From Pithys albifrons albifrons (lineage: Eukaryota > Chordata > Aves > Passeriformes > Thamnophilidae), in NCBI RefSeq assembly GCF_047495875.1, contig NC_092459.1:21189795-21253794 (forward strand): a DNA stretch of 64,000 nucleotides. Reading direction: 5' to 3'. The translations under genes were made by a program, and so were the position numbers. The notes below the pieces were generated by a model that searched no databases, was not told the DNA's origin, and worked only from the letters and a program-made list of their open reading frames with translations. This document shows positions 14,201-24,081 of the stretch, piece after piece (within the stretch, counting starts at the first letter, position 1; every line of letters starts with the position of its first letter).

Positions 14201-17200
14201 TTTCTTTAATACCTAATAAGTATTGAAAGGTGAGAGATTTCTACTACAAAATATTCTAATGCTTGTCAGTACTCTGACTAAGCCCTCTTTTATGAAGGCT
14301 TGTATCTTTTCAATGATTAGCCTCTTCAGCTGCTGGAATCCACATAGTAAAGTAGGTATATTAGGAATGTGCCATTAGTATTGCTGAGGGTCTCCACTGG
14401 AGCAGCAGCTGGAGAAAAACCTGTCTCTAATCCATACAATATCAACATCAAATCCTAGGTAGCAATGTGACTTTTTCTGCATCTGCACGTGGTCAAGAGC
14501 TTGTGACCTCTCTTGCCAGGCACAGATCTAGCCTCTATTATCCCTGCTTGAGATTAAATGACTTTTTGTTTTCTCTATATGTTCAAAGCTAAAGCATTAC
14601 CCTCTAAATGGTACAGATCCAATTATTTCTTTGCTAGCAAGTTGTAAAAGTACTGGGTCATTATTCTGGACGTACTATCCTGCATGTGTTTTGGAGCAAG
14701 CAGCAGTTCTGGCTGCCCCTTACACAGCTATGCAAAGAATATATCACAGACAAAGCTGAATCCTTTCTCAGTACTGGAGTTTATATGCCTTATTGAGGAT
14801 GTACAGGTATAAGAAATTAATCTCACTATAAATGGACTGTGCCTAGACAGATCAGATACATTTAAATATCCAATAAATAATTGCTTCTGCAATGTTCCTG
14901 TGTTTCTACAGTTTTTCTCAGATTACAGGGAAATACAAAGAAAAAAAAACAAAACCATTTCTTGTAGGTTTTTTTAACTTCAAAAACAACCTCCAGAATT
15001 ACCACACACAGGTAATAGATTAATAATAAAGTTACTTGTTTGGATTAGCATGACAGGTTTTTTTATAGTATAGCAAGCTGACTTCTGTATGCTACCTTTT
15101 CAAATAGGAGTTTACAGTGTTTATGGCCAGCTCCAGTAACTGAGATGTAAATGATCCTGAAGGATAAGAAGAAGGGGTTTGGAGAAGCCTGGGCAAAGGA
15201 CATCCTACCAGAAGTGTTAACTTCTAACATTTACAAGCATGTGGCAGCTTGGGCAAAGTCTAGTCTTTTATCTGGCATGCTGGAGGGCAGCTGAAAGAAA
15301 TCAGATGTCCTTTGTACAACAATAAGTGCCCTGTTGTACAAAGCCAATGAGCTGAAAGGAAGAGAGCAAGAAAAGGCTAAGACATGCTGCAGAGAGGCTC
15401 CATTGTTAACTACTTGTTCATCCAGCTTTTTGAAAGGGCATCTAGGTAGAAGAATAATATACACTACTCAGATTTGAGGATTACATCACCCCACACTGCT
15501 TTCCTTTGTGTTTCAGCTGCATTTCTCGCCTTCATGGCAGTTCGGATCCTATTAAAAGCTGTGTTTTGAACATTATACCATTTGGCCCGTGACAGTCTGC
15601 CTTGATACTTGTTGAACAGCTTCAAAATACAAACATCAGTACCTACAATGGCATTTTTCTTGTAAGTTATCCTATATAAAGCATGTATCTAAATTACATA
15701 TGTTTATAAGGTACTCTTGGAAGGACTGTTATGAATGGAGAATAAAAGTATGCAATTTGTATGTAATCCTGAGGGCCTCCAATGTAACAAAGAGACTTCT
15801 GATTGATGTAACTTGTCCTGAAGCAAACCAGCTCACTTATGTAGGTGTTGTCTATAGCTCAGCAAAATCACAAGAGATCCTAACGCTTCAGTTCACTAGC
15901 AGTAAGCTTTTTTTTTTCTTTTCCTAGCATGAAAAGTGCAAAAAAATTGTATTTGATGGCATACTGTTCTTGAAACTTAAGGAATATATGTTGCCTTTGG
16001 ACCATTTGGAAGAAGTCAATGGAGAGATATATGTCTTTCATTCCTGATAAGAAGATGTAAAGATTTGTCTTTTTGACAAGTCCTGTACTACCATCTATCT
16101 GTTTCCATCCCATCCAACACAGCAGCCTTCTGATGTCTGTTTCCTCCTTGGTGACAGCTGTTGAGCCTCTCGGTTTCTCACCTAGTATTTGTAAAAAGAA
16201 GATGAAATCTTTTTCTGAACCCATTTCTCTCTTTGATTGGTCTGCTCCACATTCATATGGATGCTTCAGCATGTGCTCTTCTCTCAGTGTCCTCCTCCCT
16301 AAAGATAACAAAAACTGAGAACTCTATTGCAAATTCCACAAGGGAGGAGCTTCAGCAGAAGTCTGCTGCATGATTCCATGCATGGTCAGAGAAACATATA
16401 TCTCCTGAGTTCTTAGCACCTTGTTATGACAAGGAAGTACCTCCTATTCTGCTTTTTTGAATTCTCTTGCATCTACCCAGGCTGCAGAAAATGCTGGTGA
16501 AACTAATGAAAGGCCTTACAGGGGTACATGTGCTAAAACATAACACTCTATTCTACACTTCTTAATAGACTGCTCTGTAGTCCTAAGCAAGGACTAAATT
16601 ACCAAGTGATAGAAAAGCCAACTTTAATAAGAATGGGTCTCTGGTCATCACAATTTCAGGTAGGAAATCACCACAGTCAATAACAGACAGAAAAACTGCT
16701 CTGTACTTAAGAAAATTGCAGCCAGCAGTGGTACAGTGTTTAGATTACTTCTGAAAACCAATTAATAATATTCCTTAATAAGCATATGGCATCTAGTCCT
16801 TGACTGTTAGACTAGTCAGTATTTCATTGCTGTTACTAAAGCTACATTTTCATTGGTTTCTGTTTTTCCCTTTCTAGAGTCACGAATGCCAGTGAGCTGG
16901 CATGCTACTCAAACTGCCTCCACACCTAAACTGAAAGATCACTCCTTTGAGAGTTAAAGCTTTAAGCTTAGTTAACTGACAGCTCCTCTTGCTGTAACGT
17001 ATCTTTACTTGATAAACTGTGTGTGTTTTCTTGATCCATCTGGTTGTCAAAGCTGGCTCCCAACAATGAATAAAGCATGAAAAAGAGAAAAAATATCCCA
17101 AAGGTTACAAATTTCTCCTGCTGAAAGGATACAAACTCAGGTTGCAGGTGCAGTCTCATCTTAGTGTTGCAACAAGCTTAAACTAATTTCTTGTTTTACA

Positions 17201-17995
17201 AATTCTTAGAGGGATTTTGCTATCAACTGGTAAGCAATTCCCATTGAAGAAGAATCTAATCAGTTTATACTCTATCTTTCTTTAGCAATTTCTAAGTAAA
17301 AGATTCTGACTGTCCTTGCCAGTGGAAATCATTTGCAAATACAATTCAGTCCTTGACAATAGATAGGCATAACTCAGCTTTGTCACTTAATAGTGAATGG
17401 TAAATCACCAAATAATAGTCTACCACTATAGTATCTTTATTAACTAGGCATGCAAATCTTTCTTTTCCAAACATCTTGCTTAATTTTTTAGACTTTTATT
17501 TCTGGATATTTGTAGAAGAACAAACTGATGAATTAAAATTTAACAAACAGAGCAAAATTCATAAGACTGGAAGAAATTAATAACAAAATCAGGTTATTTT
17601 TTATTTATCTTTTATTCATCTGCTTTCATAGATCTAAGTATGTGCACACATGACAACAGCAGGAAAAATACAATATTGTGTGCAGGTACAGTTATTACTG
17701 TAATTGAAACATACACCTTAGCTCCTAGAAGTCTTCGTTTAGTCACAAGTGCATACTAAATAGAGTATTGTTATTTTCTTTGTTCTATTTTACACATTCT
17801 ATTAGCTAGAAATGCTAAGTTCTGCTATGTTTTCATAGTTTAAACAGACTGAGAGAAGTATGTTTGCTCCTGTTAATAATACACAGGAAGCCATGCTGCA
17901 GACATTTTGGTACAGGCTGACTGTCTCTTCTGTGTTCATCAGGGCTTTAGCACAGAGAGACTTTGATCTGTGACTGGAACTTCTAGGCACTCCTG
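11263..17995. other. AT-rich unique sequence, no gene recognised
   Basis: No exon or repeat family is recognisable. The longest open frame is on the minus strand at 15880-16311 (143 codons). Its amino-acid composition is unremarkable, it shows no domain I know, and it ends in the poly-T/poly-A run near 15909, so I treat it as chance. An A-run lies at about 12295-12307 and a short (CT)n at about 13652-13663. Confidence 0.55.
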
Positions 17996-18355
17996 TGAAG
18001 GGGAAATTCAGATGGTAACTTCTCAGCAATAATGACTTTGGACTAAAGAGTGACCTGGTTTTTCAGGCAAGAGCCAGGTGACTGCAGAACCAGGTTAAAC
18101 TGACTGGAGGCTGGAATGCTAGAAGCAGAACAACAACTCCACACAAGGGAGAAAAAACCCTCTTGTAGATAAGGTGGGAAATGCTGCTGGGATGTCATAA
18201 TGATGTGGTTGGTGCAATTGTACTTAAAGAATCATCTCATTCTGCATCTCTGCAGCCTGTTCATTGAACAAAATAAGGTGGTGGTACTCTGCCCAATGTA
18301 TTACATTTTATATCTCTTTATACTTAAGCAAAAATGCATGCTTAATTCCCCTTAA
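17996..18355 (+). repeat. 5' LTR of the class I endogenous retrovirus
   Basis: Aligned by eye with 23715-24081. Shared blocks include the start (TGAAG.. against TGAAA..) followed by AAATTCAGATGGTAACT, an internal TCCACACAAGG block, a TTTGCAGCCTGT-like block (here CTGCAGCCTGTT), and GGTGGT..CTCTGCCCAATG followed by ATCTCTTTAT near the end. The two copies differ at many positions and by small indels, so the insertion is old. The polyA signal seen in the 3' copy is degraded here. The terminal CA appears mutated; the end is set by loss of similarity. No convincing primer-binding site follows, so the priming tRNA cannot be named. Confidence 0.75.
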
Positions 18356-19290
18356 GGTGTGTGACAAAATTTGCTGAACAATTTAGTCTCAGAATTGGGA
18401 TTACTGCACACTGGTGACCAGAATGGAACCAGAGTGGATATCCAACATGATGCCACCACAAGAAGCTAGAGATTCTCATTTGAAAATCTCATTTGCATAA
18501 CCCACTTTCTGTGGGTTGCAAAGGGTCCTCTGTGGGCCTAGAGTTACAGGGATATTGCTTTTGCTTAGCCAAATGAACCTAGGCTCTGAAAACATTTTGC
18601 TTTGAGAAGATAAGGTTGAAGCTCTGTGTTTTAAGGATGCCTGAATTTCTCCTTCTATCCCTTTGTCATGAATGGATCTTTGCTTTGCATTCTGTCACTG
18701 AAAACAAATCTGCAAAGTGGATCAAGGTCCCTCCTGTCCAGATCTGAAAGTCCTGTTAGGTTCCATGTGTCACAATTATGGTGCATGACCACACATGTTC
18801 CAACCTGCCCACCAGTGCAATGACTGCAGCTGTGCAAAAATAGAATTGCAATTTCCAGCTGACCTGAATGAGTTCACTTAACCTTTGCAATTGCCTAGAA
18901 GACAATAAAACAAGACAAATTGATGCTTGTTTTTTGTGGGACAAAGGAGATGAATAATCATTGGCAGATATAGCTATCTTACTGGATGATAATAGTATAG
19001 CAATGGAAGAACAAATTGAAAAGACGAAATCTGGTAAAAATGAATGCAAGGATACTCGTAAACCTTCAGCTGCAGCACCTAAATTTCTGTGCCCGAGTTT
19101 AGCATCCAATGTTTCCGCAACAGTCCTAAGCTCACGTCCTGATAATCCTGATGATCTCTTGGACACCTGGAATCACCTCAGTGTATTTCTTCCACCTGCA
19201 GCCCAGGAGTTCTAGATATGTGCCTATGTGAGGCACATATCCCTGTAGATGCCAGACTCTGTACCTTGTAGCCACGCAGGTGCAGGGTTA
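18356..19290 (+). pseudogene. ERV leader and presumed gag remnant
   Basis: This stretch lies between the 5' LTR and the protease remnant, where leader and gag are expected. An 84-codon open segment at 18961-19215, rich in Lys, Glu and Ser/Pro, ends just before the protease region and could be the gag C-terminus or the gag-pro junction. I see no zinc knuckle (CX2CX4HX4C) or major homology region. The gag assignment therefore rests only on position. The sequence is far shorter than a complete gag would be, implying a large deletion. Confidence 0.4.
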
Positions 19291-19700
19291 CAAGTAGATT
19301 TAGATTTGGAGTATTATAATATCTTTCAAATTGATTCTACTGTGACTCTGCATATCAACAGCACCCCTCTTGAAGTCCTGATTGATAGTGGAGCTTCCTT
19401 CCCCAATACCCAGAAATCTCATGTTTGAAACCAACTGATAAGGTAATGCTGCAGGGCTTGGTAGACGCATTATCCTTCATGCTGCATCTGAACCAGCTCT
19501 CATGCTCCTCTCCCACTGAGCAAGAAGCATTTCTTTCTCCTTAGTCCACGTAAACCTGCTGGGAATGGATTTGTTGTGCAAATTAGGAGCCACAATTTGT
19601 CACTTCCCAGATGGTGTGTATTTGGACATTCTATATCATCAGACAAGAAATTTGATCACACTACTAACTGTTGAAGTGTTACAGTCTGAAGTCCATTGAC
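19290..19700 (+). pseudogene. Retroviral aspartic protease remnant (ERV pro)
   Basis: In one frame the codons at 19378-19398 read LIDSGAS, the retropepsin active-site motif in which the Asp is catalytic; retropepsins act as dimers and process Gag-Pol. About 150 bases downstream, after a frame change, 19558-19593 reads LGMDLLCKLGA, the conserved block near the protease C-terminus, and continues as TICHFPDGVYLDI. The catalytic Asp, Ser and Gly codons survive, but the region between the two motifs is frameshifted and carries stops. The Met in the LG(x)DLL block replaces the residue that is usually Arg. Class I assignment rests on these two motifs plus the downstream RT. Confidence 0.8.
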
Positions 19701-19778
19701 TTGAAGCTTCTCTCCCAGGTTCCTTACAAGCAGTGGTCTTCCCATTCTAATAACTTGAAAGGACTCTGAGCAACTAAT

Positions 19779-20330
19779 TAGTAAAAATTAAGTGCAAAAT
19801 TAATCAGCCATTCCCAACAGTTCCCCAATACCCACTTCTTGAGAAGCTGAGTGCGGCATCTGCCCTGTCATCCTCTTCTTAAAGGAGCAAGGTGTCCTAA
19901 TACCAGTCCAGTCACTCTGTAACACAAACACACTTTTCACCAGAAAAGAGGGGAAATTTGATGAACAAGATTTGGAGATTTGACCAAGATCTTTGAAAAA
20001 ATCTAGGCTTTTGCTGTTTTGTTCCTAATTCTTGACTAGTTCAACCTCCATCCCTGCATCCTTAATTTTGCTGTTATTGACTTCTGTTCCGCCTTCTTCT
20101 CTATCTCCATATGCCTCAATCCACATTTTTTGTTTACCTTTATTTCCAGGACAACAGTATACCTGGACCAGACTTCCTCAATGGTTCTGCGAATCCCCCA
20201 CTCTTTCATTCAGTGCTTAAAATGAGACCTATATTCTGTTACACTCCAAAGGACTACAGTCTTGGTACAGTATGTGGTTGGCCACTCATGAAGAGGTGGA
20301 TTTTATTCTTCAGTGTCTTCAGAGGTTGAG
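19779..20330 (+). pseudogene. Reverse transcriptase remnant (ERV pol), catalytic box destroyed
   Basis: Several ordered blocks identify RT: a VPQYPL-like N-terminal block near 19818-19840; LLKEQGVLIPVQS at about 19873-19914; and TWTRLPQWFCESPT at 20161-20202, which corresponds to the conserved RLPQGF..SPT motif with the Gly changed to Trp. At 20271-20282 the catalytic Tyr-Val-Asp-Asp position reads YVVG, so both metal-binding Asp codons are lost. Frames change at least twice and stops occur (for example directly after the block ending at 20217). Only the fingers/palm portion is present. The next recognisable domain is the integrase C-terminus, so thumb, RNase H and most of integrase are deleted. 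Inactive. Confidence 0.85.
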
Positions 20331-20349
20331 GATTCACATATGAATTCAA

Positions 20350-20600
20350 GTTCCAAACTGTGTGCTGTGCCATGACCTGAAACCAGTAGACTGGGTCTGC
20401 TAAAGGTCTTCAGATGAAACGTGCTTTGTCACTACACTGAGCTGGTCTACTCCAAGGGCTTTGGATCACCCATACAGTGGTGAATTTTGCCAAAAAGAGT
20501 GCCTGGATCCACGCACCATTGTTGTTGGATGGTGTCACCCAAGAAACTCTGTGAATATCTGGAACAAAGAAGTTAGACCACTTCAGAAAGAATATCTCAT
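20350..20600 (+). pseudogene. Integrase C-terminal domain remnant (ERV pol)
   Basis: A frame at 20375-20400 reads LKPVDWV, like the GD(W/L)V strand that opens the SH3-like C-terminal domain of class I integrases. After a frame change 20416-20520 reads KRALSLH.., then WITHTVVNFAKKSAWIHAP, matching the end of that domain (Trp-Ile-His-Ala being the usual closing signature). The catalytic core (DDE) and the zinc-binding N-terminus are absent, and the domain abuts the RT remnant with almost no gap. This shows a large internal deletion within pol. A stop falls after LSLH. Confidence 0.7.
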
Positions 20601-20825
20601 CCTGCCGAGGGACACCTAAACCAAAGAAGAGCAACAGAGATGGACAACTCTATGAAAACAAACAAGGTTACAGGGGAAAGCTCTGTGTGATCGTGCTGGA
20701 ACCCTCTCCCCAGAATTACTGCAAACATTAGCAACAAGGCATAATCTGAGACTGAGAAAACTGAAAGCCAAGTCTGAAACAGCACAGCTTGGAACAGCTG
20801 CTTGCAGAGGCAAGGCAAAAAAGAC

Positions 20826-21044
20826 AGGGAAGGTTTAGGTTGGACGTGAGGAATAATTTCTTCACAGAAAGCATGATTAGAAATTGGAATGGGTTGCCCA
20901 GGGAGGTGGTGGAGTCACTGTCCCTGGAGGTGTGAAAGACTGAATGTGGCACTTAGCCATGGTCTAGTTGACATGGTGGTATTTGGTTATAGATTGGACT
21001 TGATGATCTCAAAGGTCTTTTTCAACCCAATTGATTCTGTGATA
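20826..21044 (+). mobile_element. CR1 LINE 3' fragment inserted in the ERV
   Basis: The sequence opens with GGTTTAGGTTGGACGTGAGG, continues through TTCTTCACAGAAAG and GGGTTGCCCAGGGAGGTGGT, and ends TTGATGATCTCAAAGG..CAACCCAATTGATTCTGTGAT. This is the standard avian CR1 3' untranslated region in + orientation with its ATTCTGTG terminal repeat. It is severely 5'-truncated (about 220 bp), as is normal for CR1. It sits between the integrase end and the env region of the provirus, so it landed after the retrovirus. Confidence 0.92.
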
Positions 21045-21059
21045 TATATGTATGGACTT

Positions 21060-21581
21060 GCATGATCAAGACAAGTTGTGCTGTGTTGTATTCCTTCTCA
21101 TATTGCTAATAGGTAGCATTGTGGTTTAGGTTTTAAAATGTATAACTCCTGCCAGATGAATTAGAGATTTTACATCTTTAAAAATTTTGTGTATTTTCTT
21201 GTTGGTTACTGTAGCAAAGACTGTCTGGAGGAAAAAATGGCTTTGTTAAGTTATGCCAAGTCTGGGAATATTCCACTAACCATACAAACTTTTGGCTATG
21301 GACTTCTGTACCCTCCTAGAAAGCACTGGCATTGCCTCTGCTGGATAACAGTTTTTGGAAGTATAACTCAAGAAATTGATGGTACAAGTACCCATGAAGC
21401 CCTGAACGACTGATTGCCAGAGGCTCCCTGTATGACCACATTCCTAGTGAACTAAATGCATCACTTTACATGAACATTGAAGAAAAAGGAGATCTAGGAA
21501 AGCTTTACAGGTATAAGACAAAATTCAGTTACATATGGAATCCAGATGTTACCATCAAAGAAGGAAGATTCAGGTGGAAGA
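21060..21581 (+). pseudogene. Probable env surface-subunit (SU) remnant, 5' part
   Basis: This lies between integrase and the recognisable env transmembrane region, interrupted by later insertions on both sides. A 74-codon open segment (21189-21413) with several Cys, Trp and Gly-Tyr-Gly residues reads like part of a retroviral surface glycoprotein, but I see no diagnostic motif. Assignment is by position in the provirus. Stops follow immediately. A comparison with passerine class I env sequences would settle it. Confidence 0.4.
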
Positions 21582-22373
21582 TATCATGGTTTAGGAATTA
21601 GTGTTCCCACTGAAACCACTCCAAACCACATGCCACTTGCTTACTCCTCCCTCCCCTTCCCTTATGTCAGGCTGGAGAGGTCTCCTAGTTCAGCAGGTGG
21701 GACCAGTTTATCACTGGTGTGACCAAAGCTATGTATTCTACACCCTCCATGCCATTTCCCATGAACTGTTAGCAATGGACCATTTGCAGCAGCTGCCCAG
21801 GGCACACCCAACCCCTCAGGGTGTGAGCTGGATATGAAAGACACCTGTGAGATAACAGCTGTGATAACTCCTTTCCAGGAAGTCGTTAGTACCTCCACAC
21901 CCAGCCTGAAGAGTCATGTCTACTAATGGGCCATCAATGATTCCAAATACCCCATGACTCACAGGGTCAGATCACCCATTGTGTAATTCCCCACCCTGGG
22001 GGAGGTACTGGGCAGTCCCACCTGAACCTGAGGGGATATAATCTTGGGGATTTGGGGATTTGGGGGACCATTTGTCAGATCCAGAGGAGAACCAGAACCT
22101 CAACAGGACTGCAACCACTGCTCTCGACCAGAGTGCGACCGTCATCTGCACCAATAGATTTCTCACTTCTTTTTACCTTAGACTCAGGGGGAACCACGTG
22201 GGACTCAGCATAGGGGCTAACAAACACTACTGTGTTTTTGCCCTAGGGGGCTGGGTTATACTTCTGGGTATTATTGCATTTATTGTAATTTTTAAATTAA
22301 ATTGTAACTCTGACTTATAAACTCTTTTGTGTTTGGTTTGTTTCTCCTGATGATTTACTTTCAAACCAGCACA
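21582..22373 (+). repeat. Retroviral LTR, + orientation, inserted in the ERV env region
   Basis: The segment begins TATCATGGTTTAGG (expected TG mutated to TA) and ends TTTCAAACCAGCACA, giving the imperfect terminal inverted repeat typical of several avian LTRs in this window. A TATA-like GGATATAATC at about 22036-22045 is followed by a GC-richer block. A TATAAA at 22314-22319 lies where a polyA AATAAA would be expected, about 55 bp from the 3' end. It is about 790 bp long. It splits the env remnant, so it is younger than the class I provirus. Family not named; ERVK or ERVL are both possible. Confidence 0.65.
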
Positions 22374-22762
22374 AGAGGAGAATTGGACACACAAAAGGTA
22401 AAGACCACAGGTTGAGACAAGAAGAATTTACTGGAAACAGCAATGAAATAAGACAATGAACTGTAACAGCAACAATAGTAATGACAAAGAGTACAAAAAA
22501 AAGGCAGACAATTTACTCCCTGCAGAACTCCCGGAACAATACCCGAATGATCCCTCTGCCTTGTTACCTGGAAGAGAGCCCTTCCCGCATCCCTTGTCCA
22601 GAAAAAATGTTCCTGGAAGAAATGTACCTGGAAGAGAGCCCTTCCCGCATCCCTTGTCCAGAAAAAATGTTCCCTTCCCCATTAATGATGTCAGGTGGTA
22701 TAGAATAAATGCACCTCCTGGCTACTACAAAAATTAACCATGTCTTGACCAGAACCAGGACA
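22374..22762 (-). repeat. Second LTR-like segment, minus orientation, adjoining the previous one
   Basis: On the minus strand the segment starts TGTCCTGGTTCTGG (complement of 22749-22762), carries TGACATCATTAAT (22681-22693), and near its end has CCAGTAAATTCTTCTTG, resembling CCAATAAATTC polyA regions of avian LTRs. The CRE-like motif and its surroundings match those in the LTRs at 25132-25736 and 42488-43109. The distal end merges into 22373 without a clear TG/CA boundary, so it is either truncated or rearranged with its neighbour. It contains a 60-bp tandem duplication (22566-22672). Confidence 0.55.
22566..22672. repeat. 60-bp tandem duplication inside the minus-strand LTR
   Basis: A 47-base block starting ACCTGGAAGAGAGCCC at 22566-22612 recurs identically at 22626-22672. 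The spacing is exactly 60 bases, so it is a head-to-tail duplication of 60 bp. The identity of the copies, in an otherwise decayed region, suggests a recent local event or gene-conversion-like homogenisation. Confidence 0.95.
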
Positions 22763-23580
22763 GAAGCATATACACAATTAGTCCCCAGAATATAATACTG
22801 TTAATTGTGGAATTGGCATTTCCAACTGCATGCCCAAGTACCAGCATGCCTTCTGTTATCTGCTGACAGACACTGTGCACATCTGAGCTTGTAAATCACA
22901 CAAGAGTATTCTGCATACGCAGCCATTGTGTCTGCAAAGGCCTGCTGCTGAACACCACAGGCACCTGTGCCCTGGGATGGGTGCTTACATGTGCTGAAGT
23001 ACACCATACTCTCTCTGCAGGGTTGACCCAAAAAATACCAAAGTGCATTAGATCTCCAGCACTTTAGTAAAAAGATCAAGATGCAAGAGGAAGGTATTCT
23101 GAGCTCTATTTTCAACTCTTTATATAATCAAGATTGAGGCTACCATCATAAATGTATCCCAGACTATAGAGTCTATGAGGAATATGGCAACAGAAAAAAA
23201 TCTGGCCTTAAAAGTAGTAGTATCAGGAATATTGAAAGTAGCACTGCAGAATCAATTGGCAATAGATGTGGTTTTACCCTCACAAGGTGATGTGTGTATA
23301 CTGATAATTACCACCTGCTGTACTTAGATTGATCAATCTGATCATATAACCTCTAACATTTCTACTATGATAAAGAATATGCAAGTCCTTCACAAATTAA
23401 ATGACTAGGAATGGAAAGAGAACTGTTGCGGATGGTTGCCAGACACCAGAGGATGGTTTGGGAATATTTTCAGATTGGTCTTGAAATGAACAATTATTCT
23501 ATTGCTAATCATTATAATAGCTTATGTACTGGTCCAATTGCTCTCTGTTGCCTGAAAAAGGGCTGTAAACAAATAAAGAT
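22763..23580 (+). pseudogene. env remnant: SU C-terminus and transmembrane (TM) subunit, gamma-type
   Basis: After the LTR insertions the env frame resumes. Around 22940-23075 a frame reads CLLNTTGTCALGWVLTCAEV, a Cys-rich SU C-terminus. From about 23206 one frame carries VSGILKVALQNQLAIDVVL, matching the heptad/immunosuppressive-domain region of gamma-type TM. It leads into Cys at 23295-23297, six residues, then Cys-Cys at 23316-23321: the CX6CC motif that in gammaretroviral-type Envs holds SU to TM. Further on come a Trp-rich pre-membrane segment (GWFGNIF at about 23457-23477), an Ile/Leu-rich membrane span, and a Lys-rich tail. Stops at 23325 and elsewhere, plus frame changes, show it is dead. 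Confidence 0.82.
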
Positions 23581-23701
23581 GGGGAAAAAAATTAAGTACT
23601 CAGAGAAAGGCAAAACAAATATTGTTGTAAATGGAAATAGATAAGAAGCATAAGGAGGAATTTAAAAGTCTTGCAATAATGTGTATGAATAATACGTATC
23701 A

Positions 23702-23714
23702 CAAAAGGAAGAAA
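23702..23714 (+). other. Polypurine tract before the 3' LTR
   Basis: A purine run AAAAGGAAGAAA sits directly before the TG that opens the 3' LTR at 23715. Retroviruses prime plus-strand DNA synthesis from such a tract, and its position supports 23715 as the true LTR start. Confidence 0.7.
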
Positions 23715-24081
23715 TGAAAGAGAAATTCAGATGGTAACTGCTCAGTGATAATATTTTGGGACTGAAGAACTAACTATGCAGTTTAGCAGGCAAGGAAGCC
23801 CAACTGCAGAAGTTGGTTAAACTGGCTGGACATGGAAATGCCACAGGATAAACAATTCCACACAAGGAAACATAAATTCCCTTGCAGATGGGACAAGCAG
23901 TACCACAGTAATGACTTGTAACAGTATCATTGGAGAGGGTGCAAGCATACACAAGGAATAGGCTCGTGGTACATCTTTGCAGCCTGTCTGTTGAGCAATA
24001 TATGGTGGTGGAGCTCTGCCCAATGCATTGCACAATAAATCTCTTTATTTCCAGGCAGGGACCTGTGTTTAATTTGCCTCA
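23715..24081 (+). repeat. 3' LTR of the class I endogenous retrovirus
   Basis: Starts TGAAAGAGAAATTCAGATGG right after the polypurine tract and ends near TTTGCCTCA. A polyA signal AATAAA lies at 24034-24039, about 45 bp before the end. The similarity to 17996-18355 runs the whole length with many substitutions and small indels. The U3 promoter is not evident: no clear TATA box is visible. No short duplicated target sequence matches the 5' flank. Confidence 0.78.

Larger units (their letters stand above)
17996..24081 (+). mobile_element. Decayed class I (gamma/epsilon-like) endogenous retrovirus, LTR to LTR
   Basis: A provirus in + orientation is recognisable from two related LTRs (17996-18355 and 23715-24081) that flank retroviral coding remnants in the correct order: protease active site at 19378-19398, reverse transcriptase 19779-20330, integrase C-terminus 20350-20540, env surface region to about 23075 and env transmembrane region 23150-23580. 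A gamma-type Env with a CX6CC motif and the Leu-Gly-Met-Asp-Leu-Leu block after the protease point to class I ERVs. All frames carry stops and frameshifts, and RNase H plus most of integrase are missing. Later insertions interrupt it: a CR1 at 20826-21044 and LTRs at 21582-22762. No target-site duplication is recognisable, which fits great age. It is not competent for anything; it is a fossil. Confidence 0.85.

Noticed and set aside
15880..16311. 143-codon minus-strand open frame, longest outside simple repeats
   Set aside because: No recognisable domain, no splice or promoter context, and it ends in a homopolymer run. Frames of this length occur by chance in 64 kb read in six frames.
16073..16318. 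Open frame opposite the 143-codon frame
   Set aside because: It overlaps another chance frame on the opposite strand and has no supporting feature.
18356..18440. Retroviral primer-binding site after the 5' LTR
   Set aside because: GGTGTGTGACAAAATT and CTGGTGACCAGAATGG were considered, but neither matches a tRNA 3' end well enough, and the LTR end itself is uncertain.
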